DNA from: Notolepis coatsorum
Lineage: Eukaryota > Chordata > Actinopteri > Aulopiformes > Paralepididae
DNA: 64,000 nucleotides
Direction: 5' to 3'
Assembly (NCBI GenBank): GCA_963971535.1
Contig: OZ020592.1
Location: 58,271,464 to 58,335,463 of the forward strand
In this document: piece after piece, positions 1-10,957 of the stretch
Layout: the number at the start of each line of letters is the position of its first letter
Numbering within the stretch: position 1 is the first letter of the stretch
Notes under the pieces: generated by a model
The model's database searches: none
The model's input: only the letters and a program-made list of their open reading frames with translations
Told to the model about the DNA's origin: nothing
Program-made: the position numbers and the translations under genes

Positions 1-1838
1 TTTATCATCAACAAGGGCTTCAAGCCAACTCCTTTCATTTTAGCAGGGTAATTGAGAGTACTGTTCTCCAGAGGCTAAATTAATTAAAAGACAACAAAGC
101 CACAGGTCTCGATAATATACCGGCCAGGTTCTTAAGGGATGCAGCTGAGTGTATTTCACCCGTGGTAACTCATATCATTAATCTCTCCATAGAACAGGGC
201 AAGGTACCTTCTGATTTTAAAAGTGCTAGAGTCATCCCCCTCAATAAGAAGGGAAAAACATCTGAAAAGGGTAACTACAGACCAATTTCAGTTTTAAGTG
301 TTCTATCCAAGGTCATGGAAAAGATTATTCACGAGCAGATTAATGCATTTTTAACAGGTTACAATATTTTATTTGAACTTCAGTCAGGTTTTAGACGATC
401 CCACTCTACGGAAACATGCCTCCTCTATTTAACGGACCGCATCAGAAAAGAGGTTGACACAGGCCACTTTTGTGGAATGGTCTTGCTCGACCTCCAAAAG
501 GCCTTTGATACGGTCGACCATGGCATCCTGCTAATGAAATTAAAGGCCATAGGCTTCAGCAGGTTGTCAATTGAATGGGTAAACTCCTACCTTTCGGGAA
601 GGACCCAAATGGTCGATATAAATGGTACCTTTTCCTCCCCCAAGAATGTTAGCTGTGGGGTGCCTCAAGGGAGTGTGCTAGGGCCACTATTTCTTTTATT
701 ATATATTAATGACATGAAATCTGCCTGTATGTCTGACCTGTTTTTATACGCCGATGATTCCGCCATTCTTGTGTCTCACAAAGACCTAGGAGAGGTAGAG
801 AAGACCTTAAGTAAGGAGCTTCAGAGTGTGGGAACATGGCTGGCCGACAATAAGCTGTCTCTCCACCTTGGTAAAACTGAGGCCATACTTTTTGGATCCA
901 AAATAATAAGGTCCCCAGGGCTGAAGATCCAGGCAGGAGAGTCGGTCATTGCTGGTAATGATTCAGTAATATATTTAGGATGCACCTTGGACGAATGTCT
1001 CACAGGGGAGGCTATGGCCTTGAAGGCCCTGGCTAGGATAAGCCAAAGGACCAAATTCCTAGCACGTAAGTCGGATATGTTGGATAGAAAAACACTTAGG
1101 ATGTTGTCAGGTGCCCTGATACAGAGTCATTTTGACTACGCTGCCTCCTTCTGGTACAGTAGTGCACCCCAGAAAATTACAAATAAATTTCAGACTGCCC
1201 AAAACAAATTGATTAGAGTAGTGTTAAAGCTTCCTAACCACACTCACCTGGATGTAGCCATATTTAATCAACTTAATTGGCTCCCAGTGGAAAAACGGGT
1301 TATTCAAATCAAGTTGGGCCTTACCCATAAAATAATGTATAATAGGGTCCCCTCATATCTCTCAAATTATTTTATGTGCTTTAGGGACACCCACTCCTAT
1401 GAAACGAGGGGTAGTTTAACTGATATCAAACTGTGCATTTTTAGTAGCTCAATGGGGAAAAATACCTTTCGGTACTCTGCAGCCTATGAGTGGAACAAAC
1501 TGCCAGTGTCCATACAAATTATTGTCTCAGAAGGAATTTTTAAAAAAGAGATGAAGAAATGGCTTAGTCGTGTAGGATGATGATATATGGGGGTGTGCTG
1601 TAGACTTTGTGTTTGTTTGTGTTATTGCATTTATTTTGTATTGTATTTATATGTCTTATTTGTGCATGGTGGATACTAGTCATCTTGTCCATTGTCCATT
1701 GTGAGGACCACAATGGAAATAAACCGTAAGGTTTTATTGTGTTTTAATCCTCAACGATTTTAGATTATATGTGATGGCTGTACATCCGGTGTTGTATGTC
1801 ATTTTGATTGTCAAATAAATTCAATCAATCAATCAATC
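1..1838 (+). mobile_element. LINE retrotransposon, 5' truncated by window edge
   Basis: A non-LTR retrotransposon runs in from the left edge. Its reverse transcriptase reading frame ends at 1580 and is followed by about 250 bases of AT-rich 3' UTR. The element ends in a short (TCAA)n tail at about 1818-1838, the kind of microsatellite tail seen in L2/Rex1-like fish LINEs. Bases 1-161 encode the preceding part of the protein in shifted frames (a KATGLDNIPARFL segment is readable), so the copy carries at least one frameshift. A related but clearly diverged LINE is at 44352-46460. Confidence 0.85.
162..1580 (+). CDS. LINE reverse transcriptase, C-terminal 472 residues
   Basis: This frame encodes the polymerase part of a LINE ORF2. 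Motifs in order are NYRPISVL (about residue 38), HSTETCLLYL (about 81), LLDLQKAFDTVDH (about 108), CGVPQGSVLGP (about 165), the catalytic LYADDSA (about 195) and YLGCTLD, then the thumb and the usual C-terminal EWNKLPVSIQ segment before the stop. The order and spacing fit the L2/Rex1/Jockey-like group of reverse transcriptases. The stretch 162-1580 is open without stops, but the protein start and the endonuclease domain are missing. The first codon marks only the start of an open stretch. It is element-encoded, not a host gene. Confidence 0.85.
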   Translation: MVTHIINLSIEQGKVPSDFKSARVIPLNKKGKTSEKGNYRPISVLSVLSKVMEKIIHEQINAFLTGYNILFELQSGFRRSHSTETCLLYLTDRIRKEVDTGHFCGMVLLDLQKAFDTVDHGILLMKLKAIGFSRLSIEWVNSYLSGRTQMVDINGTFSSPKNVSCGVPQGSVLGPLFLLLYINDMKSACMSDLFLYADDSAILVSHKDLGEVEKTLSKELQSVGTWLADNKLSLHLGKTEAILFGSKIIRSPGLKIQAGESVIAGNDSVIYLGCTLDECLTGEAMALKALARISQRTKFLARKSDMLDRKTLRMLSGALIQSHFDYAASFWYSSAPQKITNKFQTAQNKLIRVVLKLPNHTHLDVAIFNQLNWLPVEKRVIQIKLGLTHKIMYNRVPSYLSNYFMCFRDTHSYETRGSLTDIKLCIFSSSMGKNTFRYSAAYEWNKLPVSIQIIVSEGIFKKEMKKWLSRVG

Positions 1839-3996
1839 TATTTCAACTCTTTCCCATTTTAGATGTGTTTTTTTTAGCTGCAACCAGCAGCTCTATAGGT
1901 CACTCCCATCGGTTGGTTGGGCGGTCCATAAAATATTCCCTACCCTCTAGTCTAGCAGACACAGGTTTCACCCTAGGAGGCAGACATTTGGCATGGAGGT
2001 CAAGTAATGGGAGTGGCCTATCCCAAAAAGGTTGCAGCTATTGCAAATTTGCTCTACATTCATTAAACTTTCGTGGCATTCAAGCTGAGTGCTAACTCAG
2101 TAAGCTAGTCTTTCTAACACTGAGTGGCTGTAACTGCAGTGACATCACGTGCATGAACCCACTATAACACTGCAGGTCTCCTCTGTCCAAGGAGACTGAC
2201 AAAGACTGAGAGACTCATTTAGGAGACTGACATCACTTCATTACTGGGATCCTGACTTCAGAAAAGGCCATCAAAAATGCATTATGATCACATTAACCTT
2301 CGAAAACTCTTTCATTTGTCACTGTGGTTATGTGGTTCCCTTTATTACTTGCACAACACAGTCAAAGGATTTTTTTTTAAAATGAATATGATCTCATGTT
2401 AATGGCGTATCATTTCAATAATAATGATGCACTAATACCATAATAATGGGCCAATACCAGACTACAGTAAGATAGTGGACACTTTCCCTGATGTGGGGAG
2501 TTATGATAAATGTCAGATATTCAAGCAAAGAGACTTGATTTTCTTGATTTTTAGACACAAAGACATGTTCGATCTTTCAAAATGGAGAAATATGAATTAC
2601 ATGTCAATCATTTCTGTCCAAGGACCCCAGACTAATGGTCTAAGTCTATACTGTTTAGTAAAAGTAATGGATCGGATCAGGTTTTGACAGTGGTGCAGTG
2701 GTGATTTCATAAGGAGTTGCACTGTGTTTTAATGACATCACGTGCATGCGCACTCCCGTCTCCCGTGCGCATAAATGTTCCCTCGCCTGCGCACAGAACA
2801 GCTCCGACCAGCACTATGATTATTATGTGCATAAATAGTAGGAAACATGTTTGTATAGGAAATTACTAGTTTTAGTTTCGTTTTTGTAAATATTGCCTTG
2901 AAATAGAGAAGCTGAAAAAGGTAGCAGGATGTAGCCTTCAATATATAAAGAAATTATATTGTCAACAGATATGGTGGAAAAACAAACAATGTTTAAATGT
3001 AATTGTAGTTACATTGTAGTTACAATTTCTTTAATTGAATTAACTTAAACTAGAAAAATAAATACAAACTAAATTAATAATGTAACTTGTAATTTGTTTC
3101 ACAACAGAGTGGTTTCAAACCAGTCAAGCAAGCCCCCACCAATGGGTACAGTAAGACCTGCTTTATCAAAGCTATTTAATCAATTTAATCAATATTTGAA
3201 AATGTTAGCCCTCTGTACAACACCCTTATCTTCCAGAGGAGGACAGTTTCCTTCTGAAGCACAACTTAAGAAATGTCTCATCCTTCCAGTCGGGACCATT
3301 ATGTGCATGTACGTGCGCGTGCTTCTGCTCAGAAAGGAGGTGGAACGGCGTGCTACCGCGTCCCATGAGCACTGCACCACTGGGTTTTGATACCAGCCGA
3401 TACTTACTGTTCAGGACTCAGTGTTCAATTTCCTCTCTCTGTGTTCAGTAGAAAGCTATCCGGCTGCAAGCTAGCCTAGCTTAGCCTGGATTAACTAGCC
3501 TAGATTTAAACCTCTGGGAGAGGTGTTTTTGGCCAACAGCAAGGCTAGCTGATCCGTAACCACTTCCATTCATTTGTGCTAAGCTAGGCTAGCTTGCAGC
3601 CAGATAGCTTTCTACCGAACACACAGAGAGGAAATTGATATCTATCTGCTTGTCTGACTCTGGAGAAGATGGTAAGAGCATTTCCCATAATGTTGTCATG
3701 TCCCTTTAACCTTGACCAATTTGTTTGTTTGTTTGTTTATTTATCATTATCACCTCTTCAAGCAAACTCCAACAAGAGCCCACTAAGACTAGCTGTCACA
3801 GAATGTGTTTACATACATAATTAATAATACATAATAATGCCCTGGTCTAGCTACAGTAGTATCCATGGTAGGATAAGGTGTTAATATGCATTTTCTCATC
3901 CCAACTACCAATACTGTATACTGTAAGTAAGTTAAATATTGCTAGATTTACCATATAAATGGAACTCACACAGACCCGGAATCCAACAGAAAACAA
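1839..3996. other. No gene seen; flank of the DIRS element
   Basis: AT-rich non-coding DNA with only short chance reading frames. I looked on the minus strand for Sec7 or PH exons of the psd-like gene and saw none. The only structured item is the inverted repeat at 3429-3634. A TTTG-rich run lies near 3720. Confidence 0.6.
3429..3634. repeat. Foldback MITE-like inverted repeat
   Basis: Left arm 3429-3485 and right arm 3578-3634 are near-perfect reverse complements (each contains AGAAAGCTAT and GCTAGCCTAGCTTAGC or its complement) around a loop of about 90 bases. A diverged half copy of the same family lies at about 34215-34335. No clear target-site duplication was found. Confidence 0.6.
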
Positions 3997-4120
3997 AACG
4001 AAGGTTATTCTATAACCCTAGTTATATGAATACTGACAGAGCATCTCGCTCTGCCATATTGAGATGATATCTTATCTCATGCACATATTGTGCACGTGAA
4101 AAAGTGACACATGCACGTCA
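3997..4120 (+). repeat. DIRS right inverted terminal repeat
   Basis: The block containing CTCGCTCTGCCATATTGAGA and then CACATATTGTGCACGTGAAA is the reverse complement of the other end (22040-22140). The outermost part (AACGAAGGTTATTCTATAAC and on to 4043) is unique to this end and reappears reversed in the internal complementary region. A solo LTR inserted at 4184 separates the last part of the repeat (CTTACACCCTTCC, 4792-4804). Confidence 0.85.
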
Positions 4121-4183
4121 CTTGCACGTGACCACGCCTACCCCTGTGTGTTCCTACTAAACACAGGAAGTGGTCACGCTTAC

Positions 4184-4791
4184 TGTGAGGATTGGTTCAG
4201 TCCCCGCCTCACGCTCCGCTCCTTTAAGGTACTGTGTTGATTGATGCATTCCCCGCCACACGCTCCGCTCCTTTAAGGTGCTGTGTTGATTGGTGCATTC
4301 CCCGCCACACGCTTTTGGAGCAAGTATCAATTCCAGCGTGCACCTGTCATAGTTTTTGATTAGCGCCCCAGAGGCTTTTTATACTGGGACTTCCCTTCAA
4401 TCGATGTCGGGTCGTTTTGAATACTTCTGTTTCTGCCTGTTGTTCCCCGTTGCTGTGCCTCGTCTACTCTCCCTCCAGGACATCTGTGGATTGCCGCTGG
4501 TGAAGACCTTGTCCCCCGTTTTGAGCTGCGCCTCATTTACCCGCTTTACTCTTGCGCTTTGTTGAAGCTGGGAGTATCTGCAGAGCCGCTTCAGCGTCAA
4601 TACCGTTTCCCCACCTCGAACACCAAGAGGATCTGCAGAGCCGCAGATAACTCTGCTGAAGGCAGTCTCCTTTTGTTTCAAGATTGTTACTTGCTCCTTT
4701 TTGACTCTGAAAATAAATACGCCCTAGTATTTGGCTAACTCTGAACTACCTGTCTGTGCCGTGCGTTTGAGGTCGGTTTCAAACCCTAACA
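4184..4791 (+). mobile_element. Solo LTR inserted in the DIRS right end
   Basis: The sequence starts TGTGAGG and ends CCCTAACA and is flanked by the 5-bp duplication CTTAC (4179-4183 and 4792-4796). It has a TATA-like TTTTTATAC at 4376, an AATAAA signal at 4711 and GC-rich leader DNA between. No internal coding region accompanies it, so it is the product of LTR-LTR recombination. The second copy of the family is at 47113-47917. The two share the 3' block TTGGCTAACTCTGAACTACC. The superfamily (ERV, gypsy, BEL) cannot be told from the LTR alone. Confidence 0.8.
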
Positions 4792-4867
4792 CTTACACCC
4801 TTCCAAGTCTGAATTTCACGCTTGAACAAACATCCAAGGGTCCTCAGAGCGCTGAAGAGCGAGACGC

Positions 4868-4957
4868 TCTGTCAGTATTCATATAACTAGGGTTATAGAA
4901 TAACCTTCGTTATATTTCATATCTGACATCGCGTCTCGCTCTGCCATATTGAGATCA
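4868..4957 (-). repeat. DIRS internal complementary region (ICR)
   Basis: This region fuses the two outer ends of the element. 4868-4913 is the reverse complement of the right extremity (3997-4043), and 4910-4957 matches the reverse complement of the left extremity (22161 down to about 22115). The joint falls on GTT (4909-4911 region), the complement of the AAC at both ends. In known DIRS elements the ICR templates completion of the circular double-stranded intermediate. Confidence 0.85.
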
Positions 4958-5226
4958 AAAGGGGCAGAGCGGACGCGTGGCCACGTCAAATGCTAGGTGG
5001 CGCAGTGGGCAAGGCGCTCGCCACCAACGCAGGATATGCTGGGTTCGAGCCCAGCTCTCGGCGTTGCTACCAGCTTGGCTGGTCGTTCATACTAATACAA
5101 TTGGCAGTATTAGGGGGTGGGGATCGGACGTTGTGGACAGCGACTCCTACAGGTCGGTTGGTGCGCCTGCACAGTAGAATCAGGCAGCGAGGAGGGCGGC
5201 GTGTCCCTCCCACGCAGACCCTCGCC

Positions 5227-6482
5227 TAGGGATGGGAATTGATAGGATTTTATCGATACGATTCCATTATCGATTCTGCTTATCGATTCGATTCTTTATC
5301 GATTCTCTTATCGATACCTGATCAATTTATAATTTAAATAAATAAATTGGAAATGCAACAGAACTAAGCTGGTTAGAATAACAACATGCAACTTGACATT
5401 TCTGATTGTCATTTATTGTTGAGCCCCCATGTCAGGGGCGACAGTGGCTCGGGAGGTAGAGCAGTCGTCCGGCAATCCGGAGGTTCCCGGTTCAACTCCC
5501 GCTCCTCCCGGGCAGCGTGTCGATGTGTCCTTGAGCAAGACACTTAACCCCTAACTGCTCCCGATGAGCAGGTTGGCACCTTGCATGGTTGCCTGCGCCG
5601 TCGTTGTGTGAATGTGTGAGTGATTGGGTAAAATGTAAGGAACAAATTGTAAAGCGCTTTGGATAAAAGCGCTATATATAAAAGCTGCCATTTACCATGT
5701 CAGAAAAATACAAAAACTGTAAAAAATAAAACATTAACTATAGCCTACACTTAAATAAAATAATGTATTTGAGATTCTCTTAAAATGTATTTATTTTTTT
5801 ATTCTTAAACTAATTTAATCTATTGAATAACAGTCGTTATTCCTCTGACTTCTGTCTCACACACACACACACACACACACAGACACACAGAGCTCCCTCC
5901 CCGGGCCCCTGTCCTGTAAGGTATTGGCTTGTGTTGCTACACGGACACATTTGTATGTTGCACCATGGTACTTCCTGTCTGAGTAGAGACTTAGTAAACA
6001 AACAATCCGGCTCTTATTATATGTGAACTAAAGAGTACAAGGTTTACACAACAGTCCCCACCCGCTGTTTTATTGTATTTGTACCTGTACTATCCGCTGT
6101 CAGCTGTTTATCTCTCTTTGTGAGCTTGATTAAATAGCGTTAGCTCACGTTAGCTAGCGATAGCTCCGCGGCTAATTTTAGCTCACCCTAAACTAAATCA
6201 ATGACTATGTTCTAAAGCATTCAAGTAGTTTTCACTGCACATAGAAGTAGCCAAACAGCGGGAGCATTTCGGGAGCATATTACCAAAACCCAGGCAATTT
6301 CGAGCCCTTAATGAATCAAATAGAGTCTGCCATGGCTACATGCTAACGCTAACATTATTACGCAACTAGGAAAAACCTGGCAGCGATAAGGGAATCGAAA
6401 GTCACGGGAGCCACACGGTTCCAGGCATCGGCCAATTAGGAACCGGTTCCCAACCGGAACCGGTTTTCGATTCCCATCCCTA
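5227..6482. mobile_element. Non-autonomous hAT element within the SINE
   Basis: Termini TAGGGATGGGAAT and ATTCCCATCCCTA are inverted. The element is flanked by a perfect 8-bp duplication CCCTCGCC (5219-5226 and 6483-6490), diagnostic of hAT transposition. It has no transposase. It contains repeated ATCGAT-rich subterminal DNA at the left, a SINE (5436-5694), a short (CA)n at 5858-5880, and paired AACCGG motifs near the right end. Confidence 0.85.
5436..5694 (+). mobile_element. SINE with tRNA-like head, third nesting level
   Basis: It is flanked by the 9-bp duplication CCATGTCAG (5427-5435 and 5695-5703). The head GGCTCGGGAGGTAGAGCAG and the GGTTCAACTCCC box are polymerase III-like. The body has CCTTGAGCAAGACACTTAAC and a tail AAAGCGCTTTGGATAAAAGC, common in fish SINEs. 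Other copies are at 48066-48316 (minus) and, partial, 34345-34475 (minus). Confidence 0.8.
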
Positions 6483-6699
6483 CCCTCGCCGCTGTGCAGG
6501 TGAAAAGATGCGACGGCTGCCTCCTTGAGTACCGGAGGGGACACGTGATGCAAGGCTTCGTCCACATTGCAGTCGGCTTGTGGGAGGCATGGCCTAACAA
6601 CGTTCGAGACAGGGGAGGGTAGAATTGGACAATGCGAAATTGTGGACGGGAGAAACAAATAAAAAAATGGGGAGAAAAAGTTAAAAAAAAAAAAAAAAA

Positions 6700-7137
6700 A
6701 GGGACCTGGGGAGGACCAGGAGGCCGCAGCGCAGATGTCCTCCACCGAGGCCCCCCCAAGCAGGGCAGGCACCTGCAGGGGGAACCCGTCCGACCAAGCT
6801 TTGCCAGTGCCTTACCCGCGTGAGAGCCACCGTAACAAACAAACAGTTGATCGGTAGCCCTGAGATCCTGCGTGCGACTAAGGTAAACCATCAGCGCACG
6901 GACAGGACACAACAGGTGAAGGCTCGCTTCCAACTCACTAGCGTGAGGAGGAGGGTGAAATGCCTGGAGCACAATATCCCTCGAGCGATAAGAGCTCCGG
7001 ATATCCCTTGGCACAAAGGCCGGATTAGGCCTCAGAGTCGCACTGTTATCGGCCTGAATAGACAGGCACTCTGGCCGCACCGAGAGAGCACACAGCTCAC
7101 CCACGCGTTTAAAGCCAACTTGCAGGTTAAACCCTAC
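6700..7137 (-). pseudogene. DIRS tyrosine recombinase remnant
   Basis: Minus-strand translation from 7137 shows a DIRS-type tyrosine recombinase: LRPNPAFVPRDIRSSYRS, then LQAFHPPPHASELEASLHLL, CPVRALMVYLSRT and DQLFVCYGG, then in a shifted frame GASVEDICAAASWSSPG just before the break. The last segment is the conserved block before the catalytic tyrosine. The SINE inserted exactly there (its A tail reads as poly-Phe). The lost tail seems to resume at about 4985, where a short frame reads FDVATRPLCPF and stops at 4957. The part before 7137 is also missing. Confidence 0.75.
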
Positions 7138-8929
7138 TGATCAATTATGGGTAGTTTACATCATTGGTATATAATTTCATTATTAATTTTTTTCCATTTG
7201 ACGCCGGAAATGCCACTCAGAAATGGTTAAAAAGGTCCATGCATGAATAACATGCACGAGCAAATTAAAAAGCTTATCAGAGCTATCAGGGCCATGACGT
7301 CACGTCTGGTATCTTTCCCCTACTTCTGATCCACTACAAGGAGTTTTGACGAGTGCAGAAAGCTATTTCCTTGATCCAAATGGACGCCTTACAAGACGCA
7401 AATGGGTTTAATCGTCGGAGACTTTGATGGACCAGCTACAACTGGTTGAAACAAGGTAGTTATAATGTTTTTAATGTCGTAAAAAAAGAACTACATTTAC
7501 CACTAGGCAGCCTGTTCAGTACAGCAGCGCTACTGGTCTGTGGGCTGTCGCCTGATCCCCGGGTCATAGTATCAAGCTGGCTATATAGCTCTGGCTAACG
7601 TTGGATAGCCCCTTTAGCTGCACTCGGTGCATATGTACAACGACACAATGATCCAACACCTTATAACTACTATTGTCGTGTCCATAAGTTCCCTGGCAGA
7701 ATACTTGTGAGGACAAAGGTATACAAAGAGGAGAGAACCATTTTAATTCGGGCTTTGTTAGGAGTTTCAAGAACGGCGGCTACCAAGCTAAGCTATGTTA
7801 GCTGCTAACGTTGCATACACAATATGTACAACGACACAATGATCAAACACCTTATAACTACTATTGTCGTGTCCATAAGTTCCCTGGCAGAATACTTGTG
7901 AGGACAAAGGTATACAAAGAGGAGAGAACCATTTTAATTCTGGCTTTGTTAGGAGTTTCAAGAACGGCGGCTACCAAGCTAAGCTACGTTAGCTGCTAAC
8001 GTTGCATACACAATATGTACAACGACACAATGATCCAACACCTTATAACTACTATTGTCGTGTCCATAAGTTCCCTGGCAGAATACTTGTGAGGACAAAG
8101 GTATACAAAGAGGAGAGAACCATTTTAATTCGGGCTTTGTTAGGAGTTTCAAGAACGGCGGCTACCAAGCTAAGCTACGTTAGCTGCTAATGTTGCATAC
8201 ACAATATGTACAACGACACAATGATCAAACACCTTATAACTACTATTGTCGTGTCCATAAGTTCCCTGGCAGAATACTTGTGAGGACAAAGGTATACAAA
8301 GAGGAGAGAACCATTTTAATTCTGGCTTTGTTAGGAGTTTCAAGAACGGCGGCTACCAAGCTAAGCTACGTTAGCTGCTAACGTTGCATACACAATATGT
8401 CCAACGACACAATGATCAAACACCTTATAACTACTATTGTCGTGTCCATAAGTTCCCTGGCAGAATACTTGTGAGGACAAAGGTATACAAAGAGGAGAGA
8501 ACCATTTTAATTCTGGCTTTGTTAGGAGTTTCAAGAACGGCGGCTACCAAGCTAAGCTACGTTAGCTGCTAACGTTGCATACACAATATGTACAACGACA
8601 CAATGATTTACATTATTACAAATATGGTAACGTGGTTGTGGCTGTTACAAATAGTGGTTAGCTTTAGAGATGAATGGCTATGATCACGGAGCAATAGTGT
8701 TAGGTGAAACAGATACATTTTCATTAATCACTCCTCGGCTAGTAGTAGCAAGGCTCTGCTTCCTGCCACTAGCTGTGTGTGACTCTCAGAGCCCCTGCTG
8801 CCCTGCACCTGACGTGACGTCAGCATTAAGATGACACACGCACGCTATGAAACATGCAACTAAAATATGCATGTGCGTGGAGCTTGTGGTTTGGTCAACA
8901 AAATGTTTGATAAAAACGCTAAAACTGGG
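7138..8929. mobile_element. Unclassified insert with 191-bp tandem repeats
   Basis: This block separates the DIRS RNase H start (coding stops making sense at about 8930, after SGVSMGSRLSHVTV) from the recombinase (coding resumes at 7137). It has no coding similarity that I recognise. It contains a non-repeated left part (7138-7600), the tandem array, and a right part rich in ACGT motifs (TGACGTCACG near 7295, CTGACGTGACGTCAG near 8809). Ends and target duplication could not be defined, and it may have replaced part of the DIRS. Confidence 0.5.
7630..8606 (+). repeat. Five-unit 191-bp tandem array
   Basis: The motif TGTACAACGACACAATGAT recurs at 7634, 7825, 8016, 8207, 8398 and 8589, a constant period of 191 bp. 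Five full units and a partial sixth are present. Units differ at single bases (CCAACACC or CAAACACC; TTCGGG or TTCTGG), and units 2, 4 and 5 share variants against units 1 and 3, which suggests duplication of blocks. Each unit holds the same short reading frame of about 62 codons, a by-product of the repeat. Confidence 0.9.
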
Positions 8930-10037
8930 TCAGAAGACTGTGACGTGTGATAGCCTGCTGCCCATGGAGACCCCGCTGGTGAGGGCCCCAGGTACTGACA
9001 TGGGAACCTTCAGCTGCTTCCACTTGCCTCTCACAGGGTCTATTTTCATACTGAAAAACCACCTCTGTATCCTCCTCATGAAGAGTAGGCCAAGAGGGAC
9101 CACAGTTTGAGCAAATGCCATCATACCAAGCAGGCGCATCACGGACAGCGCCGTAACCGTCCTGCCAGGACGGAACCTCCCGAGCGTGCCGAGAATATCC
9201 TCTCGCCGTCGCTCTGAGAGGGTTGTCCTCATAGACCTTGAGCTTAGAATTAAGCCCAAGTACTCCACCTGTTGACTGGGAAGAGGAGTACTCTTCTTCC
9301 AGTTCACAGCAAAACCCAGGCTGGTGAGGAGTTCCACCACCTGCCTGGTATGAGACCTGGCGATCTCCTCTGACCGGCTGAGGACCAGAACGTCGTCTAG
9401 GGTAGAATACAATTCGTATCTCCTGACGACGCAGAGGCCCCAATGCGGTCTCCACGCACTTGGTGAAGGTGCGAGGAGCCAGAGAGTAGCCGAACGGCAG
9501 CCTCTGGTACTCGTACGCTATTCCCTAAAAACAGGAAGCGTAGGTATTTCCTGCGAGGAGGGAAGATCGGGATGTGAAAATATGCATCCTTCAGGTCTAT
9601 GGAGGTGAACCAGTCTCCCACTCTGCCAGCGCATAACAGGTGTTTGACGGTCAACATTCTGAACCTTCCATGGGACAGGTCCAGTATGGGTCTGATTTCT
9701 CGGGTCTGATTTCTCGGGCACCAGAAAATATCGGGAGTAAACGCCACTCATCACGTCCTCCCATGGGACCACGACGATGGCCTGCTTTGCCACCAGAGAA
9801 CGAATCTCTTCGGCCAGAGCTGTCACTGCTGCGGACTCTGACAATAGAGTCTGTACCAAACCCAAAAACAGAGGGTGGGGGTGTGCAAACTGTAACACAA
9901 GCCCCGCCCTCAGCGTTCTCTCCATCCACGCCGACATATGGCACTTCTGTAGCTATACGTGGTAAAAATCCCAAAGCGCCCCCGCCACCAACTGGCACTG
10001 GTCCGCTAAGAATCATAGATAGGTGACCCGGTCCCAA
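8930..10037 (-). pseudogene. DIRS reverse transcriptase / RNase H start, frameshifted
   Basis: Minus-strand frames from 9937 downward give the DIRS reverse transcriptase in order: RTLRAGLVLQFAHPHPLF, YSRYFLVPEK, RPILDLSHGRFRMLTVKHLL, WFTSIDLKDAYFHIPI, RKYLRFLFLG, then in another frame LDDVLVLSRSEEIARSHT (the catalytic block), LGFAVNWKKSTPLPSQQVEY and LGLILSSRSMRT. The RNase H entry SGVSMGSRLSHVTV ends at the 7138-8929 insert. A duplicated CGGGTCTGATTTCT at 9690-9717 and at least two frameshifts break the frame. Confidence 0.8.
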
Positions 10038-10229
10038 ACCCTGGTTTCGCCAACCGCACGAGCAAGGCGTCTCGCGGAGTCGGGATATCGCACCCTGACT
10101 CTACCAACGAGGCAATCGCACCCAAGGGGGGACCCCGACAGAAAGGGGTGGTCTGATACGGGGGGAGCGCTCATCACCCCCGGTGAATGAGGTAGTTCCC
10201 CCGCTGAGCATCTTCCCGTAGCTTGCTGG

Positions 10230-10942
10230 TGTAGCAGAGTGAGGTTGTTATGCTAGATTATAGACAGAAACTTTTATTTTCATCTTAAATGAGTAGGTCA
10301 AAACGGATACACTCTTATTTTGAAGGAGCAAAGTGGACCTGCCTCTTTGACTGTGACTAGAGGAGAGCAGAGGTATGGACTTTTGGTGGACTAATAATAA
10401 TTGTGATTTATGTTTTGGTTTTGGTGCTGAAATCGTCATGTGTGTGATTACATTAATTCGTCCTGTGTCAAACAGCAAAAGTACCGTCATGTAATAACTC
10501 GTATTCTGTTAACAATGACAGGTGGACTACACCTGGGAATGATGGTAGCTCACGCCATCTTGTGTGCTGTTTTTGGTTTGCTAACAGGTATGAACCGTTG
10601 TTTTGTATTTCGGTTTAATTGATGATTACACACTGTCTTTCATTTCATATTATTTCATATGTTTTCTGAGGTTAAATTGTATTGAGTTAAATGTATATGT
10701 TGGTAGTACCCAACATTTGCTGTTAATGTGGATGGCACGCTGTTTTGCGTGCGCTCTTTGACTGTGACTAGAGGAGAGCAGAGGTGGACTACACCTGGGA
10801 ATGACGGTAGCTCACGCCATCTTGTGTGCTGTTTTTGGTTTGCTAACAGATCACAAATAAAACTGGATGCAACTTGAGTCTATCGTTGTCGGAGTCTACT
10901 TCTAACCACCACCAGACACAACGCAGAGCGGATCACGCTACA
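10230..10942 (+). repeat. 5' LTR of gypsy element
   Basis: 713 bp, from TGTAGCAGAG to GATCACGCTACA. It contains an internal 67-bp direct repeat (10521-10587 and 10783-10849, starting GGTGGACTACACCTGG and ending GCTAACAG) and a second repeated block CTCTTTGACTGTGACTAGAG (10340s and 10755). An AATAAA lies near 10856. Compared with the 3' LTR it lacks about 26 bases near 10402. Confidence 0.9.
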
Positions 10943-10945
10943 AAC

Positions 10946-10957
10946 TGGTGCCGTGAC
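10946..10957 (+). promoter_or_regulatory. Primer binding site of gypsy element
   Basis: TGGTGCCGTGAC starts four bases inside the 5' LTR end, with the TGG expected to pair with a tRNA 3' CCA. The tRNA was not identified. Confidence 0.6.

Larger units (their letters stand above)
4987..6699 (+). mobile_element. tRNA-derived SINE inside DIRS recombinase, split by a hAT
   Basis: The head has RNA polymerase III boxes: an A-box-like TGGCGCAGTGGGCAAGGCGC and a B-box GGGTTCGAGCCC. The body continues to 5226 and resumes at 6491, with the motif GTGCAGGTGAAAAGATGCGA and ending in an A18 tail at about 6682-6699. A second copy of the family sits in the gypsy element at 14889-15374 and confirms the extent (about 480 bp without insert). 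The insertion cuts the end of the DIRS tyrosine recombinase. I could not find a clean target-site duplication. Confidence 0.75.

Noticed and set aside
4987-5060. tRNA gene candidate, also at 14890 and 5450
   Set aside because: The heads have polymerase III boxes but continue into SINE bodies with A tails or target duplications, and they do not fold into complete tRNAs.
7811-8572. Four near-identical 62-codon reading frames in a row
   Set aside because: They are by-products of the 191-bp tandem repeat. Period 191 is not a multiple of three and nothing else supports coding.
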